Both the position numbers and the translations under genes were made by a program. A DNA stretch of 52,500 nt from positions 52,501 through 105,000 of the forward strand of contig MCFG01000165.1 in the NCBI GenBank assembly GCA_002104895.1, given 5' to 3'. Below are positions 46,665 to 52,500 of the stretch, piece after piece. Under the pieces are notes generated by a model. The model worked only from the letters and a program-made list of their open reading frames with translations, had not been told where the DNA came from and made no database searches. Positions within the stretch are counted from its first letter, which is position 1. Every line of letters starts with the position of its first letter. The DNA comes from Anaeromyces robustus (Eukaryota > Neocallimastigomycota > Neocallimastigomycetes > Neocallimastigales > Neocallimastigaceae).

Positions 46665-48948
46665 AATATAATTGAAGTTAAAATAAAATCTTTACTATGC
46701 TGAATTCATAGATATATAATAATTATTACAATAATGTTGAGTAAAATTATATAACATTGATATTATCTTTTTTAAGATGGTTTATCATTAAATAATATAT
46801 AATTTTATGAATTATTCAACATTACTTTGTTTATTATACAATTTTGATTCTATTTACTTTTTTTTTTTTTTTTTTTAATGAATTTAATCATACTATTTTG
46901 TCTTTATTTTAACTGAAATATTACAACTATATCCTTTTTCTGTAATTTCGTATGGATATAATATATCACACATAATTATAATTACATATATTATTATTAA
47001 TAATATCTTACAATTTTATTATGAAGATAATATAATATAATTATTATAATCTTTTAAAATTTACAACAGTATAATTAAATATATATATATATAATAATTA
47101 ATAGAAAAAAAAAAAAAAAAAGAATAAAGTAAAAGTAATTTAAAGATTATAATAATTATAATATCTGTTTTGTTTTGTTAATTATTAATATAAAAATGGT
47201 AATTATTATTTTATTAACATATTAAAATGATATAATATAGTAATGAGAGTATATAATATATATAATAAAGTTTATTATATTTTTTTATTTATTATTTTTA
47301 TTATTTTTTGTTACCATGATAATAAATACATTAATTATTGAACTATTTAATTTATATTTGAATTATAAATTATAACTTAAAATAAAAAAAAGACTAAAAA
47401 GTTTAAATATATATTTTTTAAAAAAAAAAATAAATCTTTAAATATATAACAGTATTTAATTTAATAATATATAAAAATTAATTATAATTATATAACTATT
47501 ATAATACATTATATATTGATAATATTAATTTATCAAAATATTTTAAATATAAATATATAAATACTCTTTATTAAACAATTAGATAATAATTTACAATGAC
47601 TAATATTTTATTTATATATTTAAAATTTACAATACATAAACGCAATAATGAAAAGAAGAATGTAAATAGAAGATGAATAATGATAATCAAGTAATTACTT
47701 GTATATTAGAAAATTAATAATAATATTGTAAATAAAAAAGTATTTTTTATCATTATTACATTATGATAAAAATATAATAAATATGAGAAAAAATTAAAAT
47801 AAAAAAATTAAGATAATTAATAATCTAAAAATATAACTTGTATTTATGATATTTAAAAAAATATGTATTATATATTTATACTTTCCGTTTTAAATAATTT
47901 AAAAAATTTTATAATATTAATTATATAATATATGAATAATATAAAATATTTTAAAGTTTTATTTCTTTGTTCATCATTTACTGCTAAATCAAAAAATAAT
48001 AGTTAAAAGGCAATACTTTTTATTATTACTATTTATTTTAAAAAAAATTTTTTTTTTAAAAAAAAAAAAATAAATAAATAAATTAAAGATATACAAAATT
48101 AAAAAACAAACAAATAAATAAACAAAATTAATTACTTTAATGAATTATTATATTTGAAATATTGCATCATTAAATTTTATAATTAAAATAAAGTTTATAC
48201 TATGATTTATAATTAATGAATTTTATAGTATTATTAAAAAAACACATTAATCTAATAATAATAATTAAGTTATTTACCATTTTTTACTTTAAAAATAAAC
48301 TATCATTTCAAAGAATGTTATTATAATGAATAATATTTTATATTATTTAATAAATAAATAAATAAATAATTTTTAATAATATTATAATTATATCATAATT
48401 ATTATTATTTTTTTTTATCAATTATTTTATTTTATTTTATTAAATATAAATATTAATTATTATTTTCAATTTGTTCAATTTAATATCAAATAATAATAAC
48501 TTTAAATAAATTAAAATTAAAAGAATAAATTAAAAATTATATAATAATTATTTGTTATAATCTTCATAATAAATTCTAATCATGTAATGAATTGTACTAC
48601 CGATTATAAAAAAGATGTATATTATTCTATTAGATGTATTATTTATATAATATTATAATAATATTATAATAAAAATATCGTAGTTGTTTATTATTATTAA
48701 AATTAAATTAAAATAAATTCACACTAATTATTAGTTTTGTTAAATATTATTAAAATATATATTTTTTAATAATATTATTAAATCATTTATATTATTAGAG
48801 AGTAGTGCTAATGAAAAAAAATATCAAGTAACAAATCTGGGATTAAAAAATTAAATTAAATTAAAAAAAAAAAAATTATAAATAATAATAATAAATAATA
48901 TATATATTATTTATTTATCATATATAACTGTTTTATAAATACACATAT

Positions 48949-49044
48949 ATAATATAATATAATATAATATAATATAATATAATATAATATAATATAATAT
49001 AATATAATATAATATAATATAATATAATATATAATATAATATAA
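48949..49044. repeat. (TATAA)n pentanucleotide array
   Basis: About 95 bp of ATATA/TATAA units, nearly perfect, within the 8-kb spacer. Confidence 0.93.
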
Positions 49045-50667
49045 ATAATATTAAATATATGTAAAAAATGTTGACAAATTTTTTTATATTATATTAATTA
49101 TATAATTGTATTATATTACATTGTATTGTATTATAAGTTATTTAATATAATATTATATATTAAATTATAACATACTTTTAAATTATTTAATAATATATTC
49201 ATAAAAGTTGAACTCTTTATTTTTATTTTTATTTTTAATTAATAATATCTTTTATTTTAAACAAATATGTTAAAAATAGTTTATATTATAATATGCTTTG
49301 ACAATTTAACGTTTTATGTATATTTAAGTTTTCTATATAGATTTCAATAAACATTTATTACCATATATTAAATTAAAGTTATTCCGATTCTATAAAGAGA
49401 AAGTGTTAAAAAATTACTTTTTATTATTGATAGAGAATTCTTACAATAGAATATTTTATCGAAATTATATTAAAAGAATAAAAATAAATGATTTTTCATT
49501 TTGTTATTATATATATTTAATTTATAACGAAATTAATTTTTTATAAAGAAGATAAATAAAGATGTTAATATTGTAATAAGAGCTTTAATAATATAAAAGT
49601 TTAAATACTTCACTATATAGTTTAAAACTTTTAAAAACAAAATATATTATACGTTAATATATAATATACTAAAAAGCATTTGCAACACATTAATATTAAT
49701 ATATAAATAAATAAGTAAATAAGTAAATAATATATTTTATTTATGTTAATACTATTTCTTTATATAAAAATAATTAACCAGGAGAATCATAATTACTTTT
49801 TAAATATTAGTTTTTTTTTAACATATTTATAATAAAAAAAAAAATTGGTTAATTTAAAAGAAATTGCATATACAATATTATATAATATATATAATACAAA
49901 TTAAAAATATTAATATATATTTTTATATATATTTGTTTATATTATAATATATAAAAATATATATAATTTTCAAATATAAAAATTAAAATTTTAAAAATTC
50001 TTATCCAATAAAATGGTATTTGTTTAATTATTTATATAAAAAATATTAATCTTCTTAATAATATTATTAATAATTAGTAATTATAATAAAAAAAAAATAG
50101 AATATATACTAATATTAATATTTATTTGATATTAATATTATATTTTGAATATTATAATAAATATTAGTATTATTATTATAAATATTATTTATTTATCAAT
50201 ATATTTGTCTATTTATTATTCTATTTTGTAATACATTTAAATTATTATAAAAAAATCTAAATAAAAGGTTTTACCATTTAATTATATTATATTATTTAGT
50301 CTATTGATTTAATAATAATAATATGACATATAATAATATATAATATATTTATATAATTATTAATTATTAAAATATATATATGGCATATAATATTTTTATT
50401 TTTTTATTTTATATTATTAAATATTAACATATATTATAATTATAATATTATAATTAATAAAATTGATTTATAAAATATATTAGTTATTGCTTTATAGAAA
50501 ACTTCCTTTTTGTAAAACTTAAAAATAACTGTAAATTATCTAAAGATTGATAATATTTCAAAAAATAATATAAAAGATAAAAAAAAAAGGAATTGAAATT
50601 CTAAAAATATATTATTTAAAAAAAATATAATAATATATATTTAGTTTTTTAATAATTGAAAGAAAAT

Positions 50668-50710
<43 letters not shown>

Positions 50711-51139
50711 TATTATAATTATTTATAATAAATCTTATACCTTTTTCTTTTATTCTTCTTCTTAAGTCTTAGGAAATTTAACATTAAATAAACATAGAAA
50801 AAGTATATATATATATATATATTTTTCATTTTATTAAGTTATTTATATTTGAAAGGCTTGTATTAAATAAATAACACAAAATAATATAATTATTTTTACA
50901 AATATACCCAAGAAATCTTTAATATTTCAGATAGTATTAATAAATTATATTAAACTTGAATTTTTAATTACAAATCATATAAAATTTTGTTAAAGATTAA
51001 CAGATAAAAATAAAAACCACAAAATATTAAATAAATTTATTAATAATTAATTTAAAAAAAAAAAAAAAAAAAAATTAATACCACAAAAAAATATTAATTG
51101 AATAAAAATTTATTATAAAATATAAATAAAAGCAACAAA

Positions 51140-52390
51140 ATGAATCAAAATACAGAAAGATTTCTTTTTGGACAACTTAATTCAAATTATTTAAATCCTT
51201 ATGATTGGATTGAACTTGAAAATGTTAAATCTTCATATCCTGATTCCAGTGATACTAATCAATTCCCATTTAGGACAGGTGGTATTGCTTTAACAGAAGA
51301 AGAAAAAGCTGAAAATGATAATAATCTTGAAATTCTTGATTCTGTTTATTCAACTATTAATCAATATTTAAAAATATTTGATGAAAAAGTTTTAAAAAAT
51401 AGTTCAAAAAATACATCATCTGACATGGACCATAAAACTTTAAGTGGAATGATGGATAATTTTAGAAATAATATAGATCAGTTATTAAGACTTTTAAAAG
51501 GAAATCGTTATCCATTATTAGCATTAATTGGTAGAAGAGGTTGTGGTAAAAGTTCTTGTATAAATGCTATTGTTGGTAAATCGTATAGACTTTTTTATTT
51601 TATTGCCTAATATAATTATTTAATAAAAAATTGACAACAATTTTTTATTTTTATTCAACATTAATACTTATATATATATATATATATATATATTTTATAT
51701 AATTATAATTATTAATAATAATAATATTATATATAGGACAACTTATTGCAGAACCTGGTCATATTAAAGCACAAACAGGACATGCAAAAATTTTACTTTA
51801 TCGTGGACATGATAATAGTGGTATTGATGTTTTAGATACTCGAGGTATTAATGAAGGAGAAAGGCCACAAGAGGATGATGTAGCTGAAACTGCAGTTGGT
51901 ATGTAAATTATTATTAATATATAATTATTAATTATATATTATATATAATATGTATCTATATTGATTTTTATATTTATTATTATTTTGTATAAAAATTTAA
52001 TATAAATAATATATAAAAGATTCAATTGTAAGTGCGTTATCTCAAGTTCCTGTTGATTGTATATTATATTTACATAAATCTAAAGAATTAGATTCAGGTA
52101 TTGAATCTGATTTAAAAATTTTAAATGAGATTATCGTAAAAACTAATTTAAGAAGTATTAGTAAGTAAAAAATAATTATAATATTTATTATAGTAAAGAA
52201 TAACAATTATTATTATTAATAAAATAATTAAAGTAATATAGAAATATATTAATTTATTAATAAAAAATAAAAAAAAAAAACATGATTTATTTTTTATTTA
52301 ATTTTTTATAATAATAAGAAATTCCAATTATTGGTGTTATTACTCATTGTGATGAACTTGAACCATCTGATATTAAAAAACCATCTGAAT
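51140..52390 (+). CDS. P-loop GTPase with bacterial-like G domain, 3'-truncated by window end (4 exons seen)
   Basis: Exons: 51140-51575, 51737-51898, 52020-52160, 52319-52390, and then a GTAAGT donor, so the gene continues past the window. About 270 residues are visible. A non-conserved N-terminal part of about 130 residues comes first. The G domain then shows G1 GRRGCGKSS (about 135-143), G3 DTRG (followed by INEGERPQ) and G4 THCD, followed by ELEPSD. The G1, DTRG and [T/N]xxD-ELEP layout resembles bacterial GTPases of the Era-like/YfjP/DUF697 type rather than Ras or septin families; this is inferred from motif feel, not from alignment. G4 is THCD instead of NKxD. The start is the first ATG after an A-rich leader (AACAAAATG). 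The function is unknown. Confidence 0.82.
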
Positions 52391-52408
52391 GTAAGTTTAT
52401 TTTTATTT

Positions 52409-52420
52409 ACTTATTTACTT

Positions 52421-52496
<76 letters not shown>

Positions 52497-52500
52497 TATT
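52409..52500. repeat. (TTTA)n array in an intron of the terminal GTPase gene
   Basis: It starts just inside the GTAAGT donor at 52391 and continues to the window end. It is U-rich on the transcript. Confidence 0.9.

Larger units (their letters stand above)
43184..51139. other. 8-kb gene-poor AT-rich region between divergent GSK3 and GTPase genes
   Basis: I see no supported exon, tRNA or transposase here. Contents: T-runs (44875-44894, about 48 T at 45387-45434, 46632-46660), a 42-bp tandem triplicate (46041-46166), a TATAA array (48949-49044), AT-rich dispersed stem-loops (for example arms at 44245-44255 and 44348-44358) and TTA repeats (50676-50710). Open frames at 45526-45732 (- strand) and 46235-46510 (+ strand) are rich in Phe/Ile/Tyr/Lys/Asn with no recognisable domain and are treated as noise. 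A short, intron-rich or non-coding gene could be hidden. Confidence 0.65.

Overview
The window is about 85-90% A+T eukaryotic nuclear DNA. It carries eleven protein genes, nearly all with many introns (GT...AG, most introns 100-550 bp), separated by very AT-rich spacers full of mono-, tri-, tetra- and pentanucleotide repeats. The base composition, Asn and Gln homopolymers, many introns, and a ciliary gene (CFAP91) next to a dynactin subunit suggest a flagellated, extremely AT-rich organism. An anaerobic gut chytrid (Neocallimastigomycota) fits best. Dictyostelium has similar composition but no cilia, so I consider it unlikely. This assignment is inference.

Layout: (1) 2-670, the 3' part of a Yop1/REEP-type ER membrane-shaping protein, + strand. 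(2) 3740-9258, a 1,543-aa coiled-coil protein with Asn-rich tracts, - strand. (3) 10886-12807, PEX19, + strand, with a C-terminal CaaX box. (4) 13878-15214, splicing factor PRP18, - strand, convergent with PEX19. (5) 19215-25545, a LUFS/LisH + Q-rich + WD40 protein with LEUNIG-like architecture, + strand. (6) 26934-29410, a secreted, probably GPI-anchored protein made of three tandem ten-cysteine modules, one per exon, + strand. (7) 29861-33389, dynactin p62 (DCTN4), - strand. (8) 34232-38445, CFAP91, - strand, 14 exons. (9) 38988-40267, D-aminoacyl-tRNA deacylase, - strand, with a 10-nt exon. (10) 41098-43183, GSK3-type kinase, - strand. (11) 51140 to the window end, the 5' part of a P-loop GTPase, + strand.

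The genes do not form one pathway. They are mostly housekeeping functions: ER shape, peroxisome biogenesis, splicing, tRNA proofreading, signalling, microtubule motor and cilium. The accessory-looking items are the modular cysteine-rich surface protein, the LUFS-WD40 regulator and the terminal GTPase. Three spacers are long: 0.7-3.7 kb, 15.2-19.2 kb and 43.2-51.1 kb. I see no tRNA, rRNA, transposase or CRISPR. All gene models were spliced by hand from reading frame and GT/AG sites, with frame continuity checked at the junctions.
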